Source: Gordonia alkaliphila (GTDB taxonomy: Bacteria > Actinomycetota > Actinomycetes > Mycobacteriales > Mycobacteriaceae). From it: a stretch of 64,000 nucleotides of DNA. The notes below the pieces were generated by a model that worked only from the letters and a program-made list of their open reading frames with translations, was not told where the DNA came from and did not search any database. Of the stretch, positions 33,470 through 42,106 are shown piece by piece; position 1 is the stretch's first letter, and every line of letters begins with the position of its first letter. A program made the translations under genes and the position numbers. Where the stretch lies: NCBI RefSeq assembly GCF_023017165.1, contig NZ_JALKBW010000001.1, forward strand, positions 3,472,001-3,536,000. Direction: 5' to 3'.

Positions 33470-34575
33470 CAGTTCGGCGCCCCGTTCGTTCCGTTGAGCC
33501 GCGCCAGCACGACGGCCAGCGTCTGCTGCAGACTTTCCAGACCGCCCTGCAGATCCTGGAGCTCGGGGAACCGCGACGCCGCGTCGAAGCCGACGCCCGG
33601 GGTGAGCCAGTACAGCTTGGTCGCCACCGTGGCGGCGCTGCCCGGCGTCGAGTTCTGCCACTTCGGGTTCAGCTCGAACAGACGCTGCATCAGCGGCCCC
33701 AGTTGCGGGGCCGTCTTCTCGAGAGCGACGGCGGCCGTGCTGAGGTGGGTGAACAGGCTGATCAGGTCGTCCTGCCGCTGGTTGAGGAAGTCGGTGGTCG
33801 CCCCGGTCACCACGTTGGACTTGTTGAGCGTGTCCAGGATGAGGCCGAGTTCACCATTGATCGCGTTGATCGCCGGCGGCAGCTTGTTCACCGCGGCGGC
33901 GATCTGGTTGCGGCCCGCCGCCAGGTCGGCGGTGAGGGTACGCGTGGTGGCCATCGCCGTGTCGACCTCCGCCGAGTTCGCGTTGAACCGGCTGATCGCG
34001 GTGGTGAAACCGTTGATCGCGCCCTGCAGCTCGATGTACTTGGTGTCACCGGACAGGGCCGTCGACAGTTCGGTGAAGATCTGCTGCAGCGCGCCGACCG
34101 AGCCGGAGTCCACCTGCGCGGTCATGCTGATGAGCAGATCCTCCACCGTGGCGGCGGCCGACGTCGGACCGGTCAGGGTCTCACCGTTCGTCATCGTGCC
34201 CCCGGTCGGGTCGACCGGCGGGTTCAGTGCGACGAAGACGTCGCCGAGCGGCGTCGCCTGCCGCAGTTCGGCACCGGTGCCGACCGGGATCGACGAGCTG
34301 GTCGAGACCTTCATGGTGACCACCGCGCGGTAGTCCTTGGCGACGATGTCGGAGACCACGCCCACGTCGGTGCCGCCCAACCGCACCTTGGCCTGCGCGG
34401 GCAGGTTGAGGGCGTTGTCGAAGACGGCCTTGAGTTCGATGGTGTCGCCCAGCGAACCCGGTGCGGGCAGCGGAATCTGTTCGACGGTGATGCCGGGTAC
34501 CGCGCCGCAGGCGGTGAGGCTGACGACGGTGGCCAACGAGACCGCACCCATCGCGATCTTCTTCATCGAGGTCAT
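33469..34575 (-). CDS. mceE: Mce family lipoprotein, position E
   Basis: The 368-residue protein has a lipoprotein signal peptide (MKKIAMGAVSLATVVSLTAC) with lipobox LTAC and Cys23, as in mycobacterial MceE (LprK-type). The MCE domain follows (ELKAVFDNALNLPAQAKVRLGG, VVTMKVSTSSSIPVGTGAEL, TPLGDVFVALNP), then the conserved helical part (LQQIFTELSTALSG, NKLPPAINAINGEL). ATG 34575 overlaps the mceD stop by four bases. It should be lipidated by the Lgt encoded at 1226-2542. Confidence 0.93.
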   Translation of the reverse strand: MTSMKKIAMGAVSLATVVSLTACGAVPGITVEQIPLPAPGSLGDTIELKAVFDNALNLPAQAKVRLGGTDVGVVSDIVAKDYRAVVTMKVSTSSSIPVGTGAELRQATPLGDVFVALNPPVDPTGGTMTNGETLTGPTSAAATVEDLLISMTAQVDSGSVGALQQIFTELSTALSGDTKYIELQGAINGFTTAISRFNANSAEVDTAMATTRTLTADLAAGRNQIAAAVNKLPPAINAINGELGLILDTLNKSNVVTGATTDFLNQRQDDLISLFTHLSTAAVALEKTAPQLGPLMQRLFELNPKWQNSTPGSAATVATKLYWLTPGVGFDAASRFPELQDLQGGLESLQQTLAVVLARLNGTNGAPN

Positions 34576-35696
34576 TTCTTGCTCAACTCCAGCAGGCCCG
34601 AGTAGATGCCCAGGTCCGGACCGAAGTCGCCGAGCTGGCCGGTGCGGCAACCGTTCTTCTGCAGGTTGATCGCCTCGCAGAAGCGGGACAGCAGTTCGTT
34701 GTCGATGAGCGACTTGTCCAGGAGCACCTGCGCGCGCCACGCGCCCTGCTCGGCGGAGATGGAGTTCGCGAGGTTCTGGAACAGCAGCGGCCCCATGTCG
34801 ATGGTGTCGACGAGTTGCCGCGAGTAGTCCGACAGGTTCGACGCCAACGACGCCAGCCCGGTCATCGACGACGACACGTTCCCCGCGTTGCCCTCCAGGA
34901 ATTCGGCCGTGTTCTGCAGGGCCGCGTTTACATTGTCGAGGGTGGCCTGCAGGCCGACGCTCTGTTCGCCGAGCATCTCCGACACCGTGGTCACCGAGTC
35001 CGACAGCGCCAGCATCTTGGGGTAGTTCGCGGTCAGCGTGCTGGTCAGCTCGCTGATGTTGCGCAGGATCTGCCCGATGCCGTCGGCGTTGTTCGCGCCG
35101 AGCTTGCCCGCCTTCTCCAGCGCGGCCAGCGCCTCCCGCAGCCGTTCGCCGTTGCCGTCGGCCACGCCGGACGCGATGTCGACGAGGTCGGCGATCGGCT
35201 GTTCCCCGCCGGGCTCGCCCTTGAGGTTCTCCACCAGCGCGTCGATCGAGTCGAACAGCGTGCCGATCTCCACCGGCGACGCGGTGTTCGCCACGGTGCC
35301 GCCGGCCGCCAGCTTCTCCCCGCCGGTGTACACCGGGGTCAGCTCGATGTGCCGGGTGGTGACGATCGACGTGTTGACGATCGCGGCGGTCGCATCCTTG
35401 GGGATCGCGATGTCGCTGTCGACCGCCAGCTCCACCTTGACGCGCGTGCCCTCCGGGTGGAGGGAGACGACGCGACCGACCGGCATGCCGAGCACCGCGA
35501 CGTCGTTGCCCTCGTACAGGCCGGCCGCGCTGTCGAAGTAGGCCGTGTAGGTCTGCGCCGCGCCCACGGCCGTCTGCAGGCCGGTCGGGACCAGCGAGCA
35601 GGCGCTCAACGTGAGCCCGCCCACCGCCGCCAATGCCGCCGCCGCCAAGGCCGGCGTGCGTTTGAAGCCCGTCACGCGCTTGTTCCCCCTCAACAT
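34572..35696 (-). CDS. mceD: Mce family protein, position D, with lipobox
   Basis: The 374-residue protein has the MCE domain (YTAYFDSAAGLYEGNDVAVLG as short motifs, VGRVVSLHPEGTRVKVELAV, ATAAIVNTSIVTTRHIELTP) and a helical C-terminal part ending with a cysteine pair (RFCEAINLQKNGCRTG). Its N-terminus reads as a lipoprotein signal, ALAAVGGLTLSACSLVP, with Cys33 after LSA. In the M. tuberculosis mce1 operon only MceE is usually described as the lipoprotein, so two adjacent lipobox members are notable. ATG 35696 overlaps the mceC end by seven bases. Confidence 0.9.
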   Translation of the reverse strand: MLRGNKRVTGFKRTPALAAAALAAVGGLTLSACSLVPTGLQTAVGAAQTYTAYFDSAAGLYEGNDVAVLGMPVGRVVSLHPEGTRVKVELAVDSDIAIPKDATAAIVNTSIVTTRHIELTPVYTGGEKLAAGGTVANTASPVEIGTLFDSIDALVENLKGEPGGEQPIADLVDIASGVADGNGERLREALAALEKAGKLGANNADGIGQILRNISELTSTLTANYPKMLALSDSVTTVSEMLGEQSVGLQATLDNVNAALQNTAEFLEGNAGNVSSSMTGLASLASNLSDYSRQLVDTIDMGPLLFQNLANSISAEQGAWRAQVLLDKSLIDNELLSRFCEAINLQKNGCRTGQLGDFGPDLGIYSGLLELSKK

Positions 35697-36682
35697 CCGT
35701 CCACCACCCGCGCCTTGCACAGCCAGTTGTCCGGGAAGATGCCCCACGGCAGGTAGCCGTTGGCGTACGGCCCGTCACCGGTGAGGTTGCTGATCGACCG
35801 CGCCGTCACCGGCAGGATGTCGAGCATGTTCCGCAGGTTGTCGCGGTTCTTCTCCAGGCCCTGCGAGATGGTCGTCAAGTTCGCCATCAACGGCGCGAAC
35901 TGGCCCTGGTTGGCGTCGGCGAGCAGTTCGGCCTGCGCCGTGAGATCGGCGAGGCCGTCGAGCAGCCGCGTCACCAACGCCTCGCGCGCGGTGATCTTGC
36001 CCGCCAGCTGCGCACCCTGTCCGACGATGATCGACAGTTCGTGCTGGCTCCCGGCCACCTGGTCGGTGACCGTCTCGGTGTCCTTGATGAGCTGATTGAT
36101 CTGGTCGGTCCGGTTGTTGATCACGTCGGACATCCGGGTCAACGCGTCCAGCGTCGGTTCGGCGATCGCCGGGACGCCGTCGAGTTGCTTGTTGAGGCCG
36201 CGGAGGCTGGCCGCGAGCTGCGCGTCGTCGATCCCCTCCAGGATCGGGACCCCCGCCTCCAGCGTCTTCTGCAGGTCGTAGGGCACCTCGGTGTTCGGGA
36301 CCACGCCGTCCGGAGCGGGCCCGGCGCCGTTGCCCATGTCGACCTCGACGAACCGCTGGCCGAGGAGCGTCGACAGTTTGATGGTCGCGACGCCGTTGTC
36401 GGTGATCTGCACGTCGTCATCGACCCGGAAGGTCACCTCGACGTGGTCGCCGGCGAGTGCGGTGCCGGTCACCTCACCCTTGTCGATGCCGGCCACCCGC
36501 ACCTTGTCGCCGGGACGGATCCCGCCGGCGTTGGTGAAGTTCGCGGTGTAGGTGGTCTTGCCGATGCCGAGTTCGCTGAACCCGACGATGGCCACGAGCA
36601 GCGCGATGATGGTCACCGAGCCGATCAGGCCGTACCAGAGCAGGCGACGTTCGCCCCAGGAGTGACGCAGTTTCTTCCTCAT
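35690..36682 (-). CDS. mceC: Mce family protein, position C
   Basis: This is a 330-residue MlaD-domain protein with an N-terminal anchor (WYGLIGSVTIIALLVAIVGF), the domain core ANFTNAGGIRPGDKVRVAGI, VEVTFRVDDDVQITDNGVAT and LGQRFVEVDMG. A helical region and a terminal cysteine pair (WLCKARVVDGC) follow. I place the start at ATG 36682, which overlaps the mceB stop by one base (TGATG) like the mceE/mceF junction. GTG 36691 would add three residues. Confidence 0.9.
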   Translation of the reverse strand: MRKKLRHSWGERRLLWYGLIGSVTIIALLVAIVGFSELGIGKTTYTANFTNAGGIRPGDKVRVAGIDKGEVTGTALAGDHVEVTFRVDDDVQITDNGVATIKLSTLLGQRFVEVDMGNGAGPAPDGVVPNTEVPYDLQKTLEAGVPILEGIDDAQLAASLRGLNKQLDGVPAIAEPTLDALTRMSDVINNRTDQINQLIKDTETVTDQVAGSQHELSIIVGQGAQLAGKITAREALVTRLLDGLADLTAQAELLADANQGQFAPLMANLTTISQGLEKNRDNLRNMLDILPVTARSISNLTGDGPYANGYLPWGIFPDNWLCKARVVDGC

Positions 36683-37719
36683 CAGCGGCACACCACCGAA
36701 TGCTGGGTGCCGCCGATCTGCCGGAGCAGGCCGGGCGGAAGGAAGACGTTGCCGATGGAGATGTCCAGTTCGCAGGCGTAGATGTTCAAGTAGGCTCCCT
36801 GGCTCATCACCATCGGGAAGTGGACGAGGAACTCGGGCAGCACCTTGGCGCCGCGGTCCAGGGTGGGGCCGATCGCGATCAGCTTGCTGGTGGCGTTGCG
36901 CGCGGCGGTGCCTGCCGTCTCCAAGGAGGCCTGGCTGTCGCCGATCACCGTGCCGAGGCCTTGCGCCGTGCGGCCGATGAGCTGCACCGACTTGCCGAAG
37001 GCTGCGGAGTTCCCGTTGAGGCCCTCCACGAGCTGGGCGGTGTTGTCGATCAGCTGCTGCACCTGGTCGCCTTGCGAGGCCAGTTCGCGCATCACCACCG
37101 ACAGGTTGGTGATGATGGCGCCGAGCATCTCGTCGCGGTCGGCCATGTCGTCGGCCACCTGGCCGATCTGGGTGAGCGTGTTGCTCAGCGAGATCTGATC
37201 GCCCTCCTGGAAGGTGTTGATCAGGCTCATGGTGAGGCCGTTGACCTGCTCCGGGGTCAGGGTGTCGAAGACCGGCTGGAAGCCGGCGAGCAGGCGGGTC
37301 ACATCGAACGAGTCGACGCCGTCCTGCTTGAGCGCGCTGCCCTTCCCGAGCGGCGCGCCGGGGGCGTCGCCGACCAGACTCAGCGCCACGTACCGCTGAC
37401 CGATGAGGTTCTGGTAGCGGATCGCAGCCTGCGTGTTGTCGTAGATCCTCTGGTCGGTGAGGACGTCGAAGCCGACGCGGGCCTGCCCGTTCTCCAAGTC
37501 GATCGATTCGACACGACCCACGCGGACACCGGCCATGCGCACGTCGTCGCCGACGGCGAGGCCGGACGCGTCGTGGAAGACGGTGGAGTAATCGCCGGTC
37601 GGACCGTCGAGGGTCCGCTCCAGGGTCGACCAGATCAGGTAGGTCATGAACAGCGCTGCGAGCGCGAACGCGGTGAAACCGATGAGCGGTTTACGAATGC
37701 TGGCCGACGGCTGGCTCAC
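36682..37719 (-). CDS. mceB: Mce family protein, position B
   Basis: This is a 345-residue MlaD-domain protein. The anchor is LIGFTAFALAALFMTYLIW, and the domain core has STVFHDASGLAVGDDVRMAGV, VGRVESIDLENGQARVGFDV and LIGQRYVALSLVG. It is followed by the conserved PLGKGSALKQ region and a long helical part. GTG 37719 overlaps the mceA stop (GTGA). A C-terminal cysteine pair (YACELD and VVCR) recurs in the set and may form a disulfide outside the cell. Confidence 0.92.
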   Translation of the reverse strand: MSQPSASIRKPLIGFTAFALAALFMTYLIWSTLERTLDGPTGDYSTVFHDASGLAVGDDVRMAGVRVGRVESIDLENGQARVGFDVLTDQRIYDNTQAAIRYQNLIGQRYVALSLVGDAPGAPLGKGSALKQDGVDSFDVTRLLAGFQPVFDTLTPEQVNGLTMSLINTFQEGDQISLSNTLTQIGQVADDMADRDEMLGAIITNLSVVMRELASQGDQVQQLIDNTAQLVEGLNGNSAAFGKSVQLIGRTAQGLGTVIGDSQASLETAGTAARNATSKLIAIGPTLDRGAKVLPEFLVHFPMVMSQGAYLNIYACELDISIGNVFLPPGLLRQIGGTQHSVVCR

Positions 37720-39047
37720 TTGGCTCCTCCCTGCGGTGCGGTTGCGGACGGCCCCGGAACGGGCGTGACGCCGGAGACCAGCGGTCCGAGCATCAGCGAT
37801 TCGGCCGCGGTGGGCTTGCGGCCCAGTGCCGCCGCGATGGTCTTCTCATCGTGGGCGGTGGTGACCTTGCCGGACACCGTGCGCCGCTGCAGGCCCTCCT
37901 CCGGGTAGATCATCAGCGGACCGGACATGGTGGGGCCGGTGCCGGTGCCCGGGCCGATGCAGCCGGGGCCGCGGAGCTGGCCGTACGGCCCACCGTCGTA
38001 CACCGGGCAGTTCTGGCGGCCGTAACGTTCGAACGGGCTGAAGCTGATACCGAGGTTCAGCTGCACCTTGCCGTTGGTGCCGGTGAACACGCCGAGGACC
38101 CGGCCGGCGAGCACGTACAGTTCGCGCACGGCCTGCGGCATGGCGTCGGGCTGCAGCATGAGGGCGCCGATGGTGGTGTTCAGGTCGCCGACGAGCCGGA
38201 TACCGCCGTCGCCGTTCTTGGCGAACATCGTCTGCGTCTGGTCGAGCAGACCCTGCCCGGCCGACAGCAGCGCCGTCAGGTTCCGCTGATTCTCCGCGAT
38301 CGTCATGGCCGGGACCACGCTGCGGCCCAGTGCGTCGAGCAGTTCCGGCGTCGACTTCGCCAGCCCGCCGAGCGCGGCGTTGTAATTGTCGAAGCCCGAC
38401 GGCGCACCCGCCGGGAACTGGGCGTTGAGCTCGCGGAAGTAGCCGTCGAGCACCGGCAGGAAGGTCTTGAAGGTCGCGCCGCCGCCGCGCAGTGCGTCGG
38501 CGATGTTGCCGAGCACCATGCCCAGGTCCTCCGGCGGCACCGCCTTGAGCAGGTCGCGCAGATCGTTCTGCGCGTCCTGCAAACGGATGGTGTCGGCACT
38601 GGTGTCGGCGGGGATCGTCGCACCGCTCGTCAGATGCGACGACGACGGATCGGCCGGCTGGATCAGCTCCACCGAGTTCACGCCGAACAGGTTCGCCGGA
38701 ACCGTGCGCGCGGTGGTGTTGGTGGGAATGCCCTCGGCCTGCTTTGGCAGGAGTTCGATGTTGACGCGCTTGAGCGGCCCCGCCGCACCGTCGTGGACCG
38801 TGCGGACGGCCTCGACGCTGGCGACCGCGCCGACGATGAAGCCGTTGTACCGGACGTCGGCGCCGGGGATCAGGCCGTCGCCCACGTCGGTCATCTCCGC
38901 GACCACGTCGGTCCGGCTGTCGAAGGTGCCCTGGTACCGCATGACCAGCAGCGCGAGCACCACGATGCACACCGCCAGAAAGGCGACGCCCCGCCACAGG
39001 TACTGGCCGACCGACGGGTCGCGGCCTCCGGTATCCACTCGAACCAT
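37716..39047 (-). CDS. mceA: Mce family protein, position A
   Basis: This is the first of the six Mce proteins, 443 residues. It has an N-terminal anchor (GVAFLAVCIVVLALLVM) and an MCE domain (VVAEMTDVGDGLIPGADVRY, VNIELLPKQAEGIPTNTTAR, NLFGVNSVELIQP). A helical region (DLRDLLKAVPPEDLGMVLG) precedes a C-terminal tail with the conserved ENCPVY-like RQNCPVYDGGPYGQLRGPGC. It starts six bases after yrbEB. The long proline/alanine-rich end is common in position A. Confidence 0.93.
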   Translation of the reverse strand: MVRVDTGGRDPSVGQYLWRGVAFLAVCIVVLALLVMRYQGTFDSRTDVVAEMTDVGDGLIPGADVRYNGFIVGAVASVEAVRTVHDGAAGPLKRVNIELLPKQAEGIPTNTTARTVPANLFGVNSVELIQPADPSSSHLTSGATIPADTSADTIRLQDAQNDLRDLLKAVPPEDLGMVLGNIADALRGGGATFKTFLPVLDGYFRELNAQFPAGAPSGFDNYNAALGGLAKSTPELLDALGRSVVPAMTIAENQRNLTALLSAGQGLLDQTQTMFAKNGDGGIRLVGDLNTTIGALMLQPDAMPQAVRELYVLAGRVLGVFTGTNGKVQLNLGISFSPFERYGRQNCPVYDGGPYGQLRGPGCIGPGTGTGPTMSGPLMIYPEEGLQRRTVSGKVTTAHDEKTIAAALGRKPTAAESLMLGPLVSGVTPVPGPSATAPQGGAK

Positions 39048-39053
39048 GGTCAG

Positions 39054-39920
39054 TTACCCCGAAATCTTGATGCCCGACGTGGTGCCCCAGAACACCAGCG
39101 TCATGATCAGGTTGGCGAAGACGATCGTGATGATCGCCAGGCGGATCGCGTGGCCGGCGGCCACGCCGACACCTTCCGGACCGCCCGAGGCGAAGTAGCC
39201 GTAGTAGCACTGGATGAACGTGGTCAGCAGCACGAACACGATCACCTTCAAGAAGGAGAACAGCACGTCCGTGGACAGCATGAACTGCTGGAAGTAGTGC
39301 AGGTAGGTGCCGACGCCCTGGCCGCTCTGCACCTGGAACATCACCTGCGCGGCGATGTAGTTCGCGGCCAGCGCGATCGCGTACAGCGGGACGATCGACA
39401 TCACGGCGGCCGCCATGCGGGTGGTCACCAGGTACGGCAGCGGCCGGATCGCGATCGCCTCGAGCGCGTCGATCTCCTCGCTGATCCGCATCGATCCGAG
39501 CTGCGCGGTGAACCGACAGCCGGACTGCGCGGTGAACGCGGTCGCCGCCAGCAGCGGGGCGATCTCGCGGGTCGTCGCGAACGCCGACAGTGCGCCGGTG
39601 ATCGGTTCCATGCCCAGCAGGTTCAGCGCGGTGTAACCCTCGATGCCGACCGTGGCGCCGCCCATGATGCCCAGGATCACCATGACGCCGACGGTGCCGC
39701 CGCCGACGACGATGGCGCCGTTGCCCCACGCCACATCGGACAGCAGCCGCCAGACCTCTTTCTGGTAGTGCCGGAAGGTGATCGGCGCCAGCCCGATGGA
39801 CTTGACCAGGAAGGTGATCAGGTGGCCCATAGAGACCAGGCCGTCGCGCGGGACGGTCCACAGCTTCTTGAGACCGACGAGCGGCCGCAGGACCGGCGCG
39901 GTATACCGCGAAGCGGTCAT
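39054..39920 (-). CDS. yrbEB: YrbE/MlaE-type permease, second subunit
   Basis: This is a 288-residue integral membrane permease of the ABC-type Mce importer. It has five or so helices, with GGATVGIEGYTALNLLGMEPI, FTAQSGCRFTAQLGSMRISEEIDALEAI and IRPLPYLVTTRMAAAVMSIV. The EEIDALEA loop is the expected contact with the MceG/MkL ATPase, whose gene is not in the window. It is separated by one base from yrbEA and six bases from mceA, so co-translation is likely. Confidence 0.93.
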   Translation of the reverse strand: MTASRYTAPVLRPLVGLKKLWTVPRDGLVSMGHLITFLVKSIGLAPITFRHYQKEVWRLLSDVAWGNGAIVVGGGTVGVMVILGIMGGATVGIEGYTALNLLGMEPITGALSAFATTREIAPLLAATAFTAQSGCRFTAQLGSMRISEEIDALEAIAIRPLPYLVTTRMAAAVMSIVPLYAIALAANYIAAQVMFQVQSGQGVGTYLHYFQQFMLSTDVLFSFLKVIVFVLLTTFIQCYYGYFASGGPEGVGVAAGHAIRLAIITIVFANLIMTLVFWGTTSGIKISG

Positions 39921-39921
39921 G

Positions 39922-40806
39922 TCACACCACCTTCGCCGGGACCACGAGGGCGAAGAGCTGCGTCAGCACCACATTCACCGTGAAGAGCAGGATCACCGAG
40001 TTGACCACCGCCGCGTTCACCGAGTTGGCCACACCGGCGGGGCCGCCGCTGGTGGTGAGGCCGCGGTCGCAGGCCACCACCGCCACGATGGCGCCGAAGA
40101 TCACGGCTTTCACCAACGCGAAGACCAGGTCGGAGGTGCCGGCGAAGGACGCGAACGTGCCCGTGTAACTGCCCGGTGTGCCGCCCTGGAAGTACACGTT
40201 GAACAGGTAGCCGGTGATGAAGCCGACGAAGCAGACGAAGCCGCAGAGCAGGAAGCTGACCACCATGGTGGCGAGCAGGCGCGGGGAGATGAGGCGTTCG
40301 ATGGGATTGACGCCCATCACCTTCATGGCGTCGATCTCGTCGCGGATGGTGCGGGAGCCGAGGTCGGCGGCGATCGCCGAGCCGATCGCGCCCGCCATGA
40401 TCAACGCGGTGACCAGGGGCGCGCCCTGGCGGATCACGCCGAGGCCGGTCGCGGCGCCGGCGAACGACGTGGCACCGATCTGCCCGGCGATGTTGGACAC
40501 CTGGATGGAGACGATCACCCCGATGGGGATCGCGACCAGCAGTGTCGGGAAGACCGACGTCGACGCCATGAATCCGCACTGGCGGACGAACTCGGCGAAC
40601 GGAAAGCGCCCCTTGGCCAGGTCGGTGACCAGAACCTTGAATACTTCGACGAACATCGCCAACTGGCGGCCGAAGGTCTCGAACGACTTGGTGATGTGTT
40701 CGCGCCACCACTTGCCGAAGCCGGTGTCGGACCATCCGCGCCGAGAGTGCGCTGGCATCTCACCCGCGCCGACCGTATCTGTGGCCACTCCCCCGCCTTC
40801 ACCCAT
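39922..40806 (-). CDS. yrbEA: YrbE/MlaE-type permease, first subunit
   Basis: This is the first gene of the mce operon, a 294-residue permease. Conserved features are FPTLLVAIPIGVIVSIQVSNI, GAPLVTALIMAGAIGSAIAADLG, SRTIRDEIDAMKVMGVNPIERL (coupling loop) and SPRLLATMVVSFLL. Starts between 40896 and 40700 are open; I choose ATG 40806 (MGEGGGVATD) because upstream residues look non-coding, but GTG at VATDTV is also possible. Five to six transmembrane helices are expected. Confidence 0.9.
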   Translation of the reverse strand: MGEGGGVATDTVGAGEMPAHSRRGWSDTGFGKWWREHITKSFETFGRQLAMFVEVFKVLVTDLAKGRFPFAEFVRQCGFMASTSVFPTLLVAIPIGVIVSIQVSNIAGQIGATSFAGAATGLGVIRQGAPLVTALIMAGAIGSAIAADLGSRTIRDEIDAMKVMGVNPIERLISPRLLATMVVSFLLCGFVCFVGFITGYLFNVYFQGGTPGSYTGTFASFAGTSDLVFALVKAVIFGAIVAVVACDRGLTTSGGPAGVANSVNAAVVNSVILLFTVNVVLTQLFALVVPAKVV

Positions 40807-41095
40807 CGTCGTGACCGCACGCGTGCCGTCCACCCCGTAACTGACTCGTGGGTAGCAATATACATAGATCAGACGGAAAGATGTGTGCACGATCACGTTT
40901 CAGATGCACTGTGAAATAGACGGTCCTCGGTCCGCCTACCTTCCCTGTATTACTAAGCGCTCGTTTGTCGGCGTGGGCGCTGGTCCACGGCCTGTTTCCG
41001 CACGTCGCGACCCCTTTCCCGGGTCGCAACCGCGAGCTCGGTCAGCGACACGCGGAGGGCGTCGCGACACGCGGAAACAGGTCTGCCGCGCGGGT
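40807..41095. promoter_or_regulatory. mce operon upstream region with inverted repeats
   Basis: These 289 bases hold no gene that I can support. Nested hairpins lie just after the DnaB-like gene. Arms 40991-41011 and 41061-41081 match at 19 of 21 positions (CCTGTTTCCGC on one side, GCGGAAACAGG on the other). Inside, GCGACCC and GGGTCGC form a perfect 7-bp stem, and GCGACACGCGGA occurs twice (41045, 41064). These may end transcription of the DnaB-like gene. The AT-richer part 40860-40970, with an AGCGCT core near 40957, probably holds the yrbEA promoter and operator. No exact regulator site was identified. Confidence 0.5.
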
Positions 41096-41995
41096 CTAGC
41101 GGAAGGAGACGAAGCGCGCGAGGTGTAGCTGGTGCGCGAAGGTCACCGTGGTCGGCACATGGCGGTGCGGACCGCGCGCGACGACGACGTCGGTCTCGCC
41201 CGATCGCGGGTCGTTCGCGTCCCACAGGTCGGGGCGGTAGAGCAGCAGGAGCGAGTCCGCGAGCTGCGCCGCCGGACCGAGCGCGGCGCGGTGCGCCATC
41301 GAATGGTCCGCCGAATTGGGGTATTCGCCTGTTCCCATGATCGGCAGGTCGGCCACCACGATGATCACCCGGTCCGCGTCCAGCGCGAGCACCCGCAGGT
41401 GGCGGAGCAGGTCCGCCATCTCGTCCGAGGCCAGCGGCGGACTCAGCGGGAAGCGCCAGTCGTCGTCGACGACGCCGATCAGGTTGAGGCAGTCGATCAC
41501 CAGGAGGTCGTCCTCGTCGACTTGCAGGCTGTGGATGGCCCGTTCGAGGACGGCCTCACGGGTACGGACGTCCGTCTGCCGAATCGTCAGCCTTCCGTCG
41601 AACACCCGCTCCACCGCGGCCCTCCGCTCGGCAGCGGTGTCGTGGTGGATCTCGGTGACACGCACGCCGGTCTGACCGGCGATCGCCTCGCGCTGCACAT
41701 CGGCCGCGCGCGAGCCCACCGCCAGATACCCCGCAGTCAGGCCCTGCTCGGCGGCCGCGTGACCCGCGATCTGGCGGGCCAGCATCGCCGCCCCGGCTCC
41801 CCCGTGGCCGGCGATGACCGTCAGCGAACCCCGGCGGAGTCCACCGCCGAGCGCGTCGTCGATCTCGGCGAGCCCGGTCCGGATCAGGTCGTCGCCCGCC
41901 GGCATCACGTCCTCCTCGCCGGTGATCAGCCCCGCCTCGATCAGGACCTCCACCGCGCCTTCAACCGCACGTTCCACCGCGCCACCTCTCGTCAC
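41096..41995 (-). CDS. DnaB C-terminal-like RecA-fold protein with dead Walker A
   Basis: The 299-residue product resembles the C-terminal ATPase domain of replicative helicase DnaB. It has TGLAEIDDALGGGLRRGSLTVIAG before the P-loop, LLVIDCLNLIG as Walker B (Asp168), AQLADSLLLLYRPDLWDAND, then VVVARGPHRHVPTTVTFAHQ and LHLARFVSF at the end. The P-loop reads GHGGAGAA (63-70), so both the Lys and the Thr/Ser are Ala and ATP hydrolysis is unlikely. There is no DnaB N-terminal domain. GTG 41995 follows a possible -10 closely and may be leaderless. It may bind DNA or regulate another helicase; function unknown. Confidence 0.75.
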   Translation of the reverse strand: MTRGGAVERAVEGAVEVLIEAGLITGEEDVMPAGDDLIRTGLAEIDDALGGGLRRGSLTVIAGHGGAGAAMLARQIAGHAAAEQGLTAGYLAVGSRAADVQREAIAGQTGVRVTEIHHDTAAERRAAVERVFDGRLTIRQTDVRTREAVLERAIHSLQVDEDDLLVIDCLNLIGVVDDDWRFPLSPPLASDEMADLLRHLRVLALDADRVIIVVADLPIMGTGEYPNSADHSMAHRAALGPAAQLADSLLLLYRPDLWDANDPRSGETDVVVARGPHRHVPTTVTFAHQLHLARFVSFR

Positions 41996-42106
41996 CCCGC
42001 CGTGCGAGTACTATGTCACGGGGGTACGACAGCGCCGCTGTGTCGCCGTGCACAGCCGCTTCTTGTCCGGAACCGGTGTTACGGGGACTCGAGCCGAGGA
42101 GCGCTA

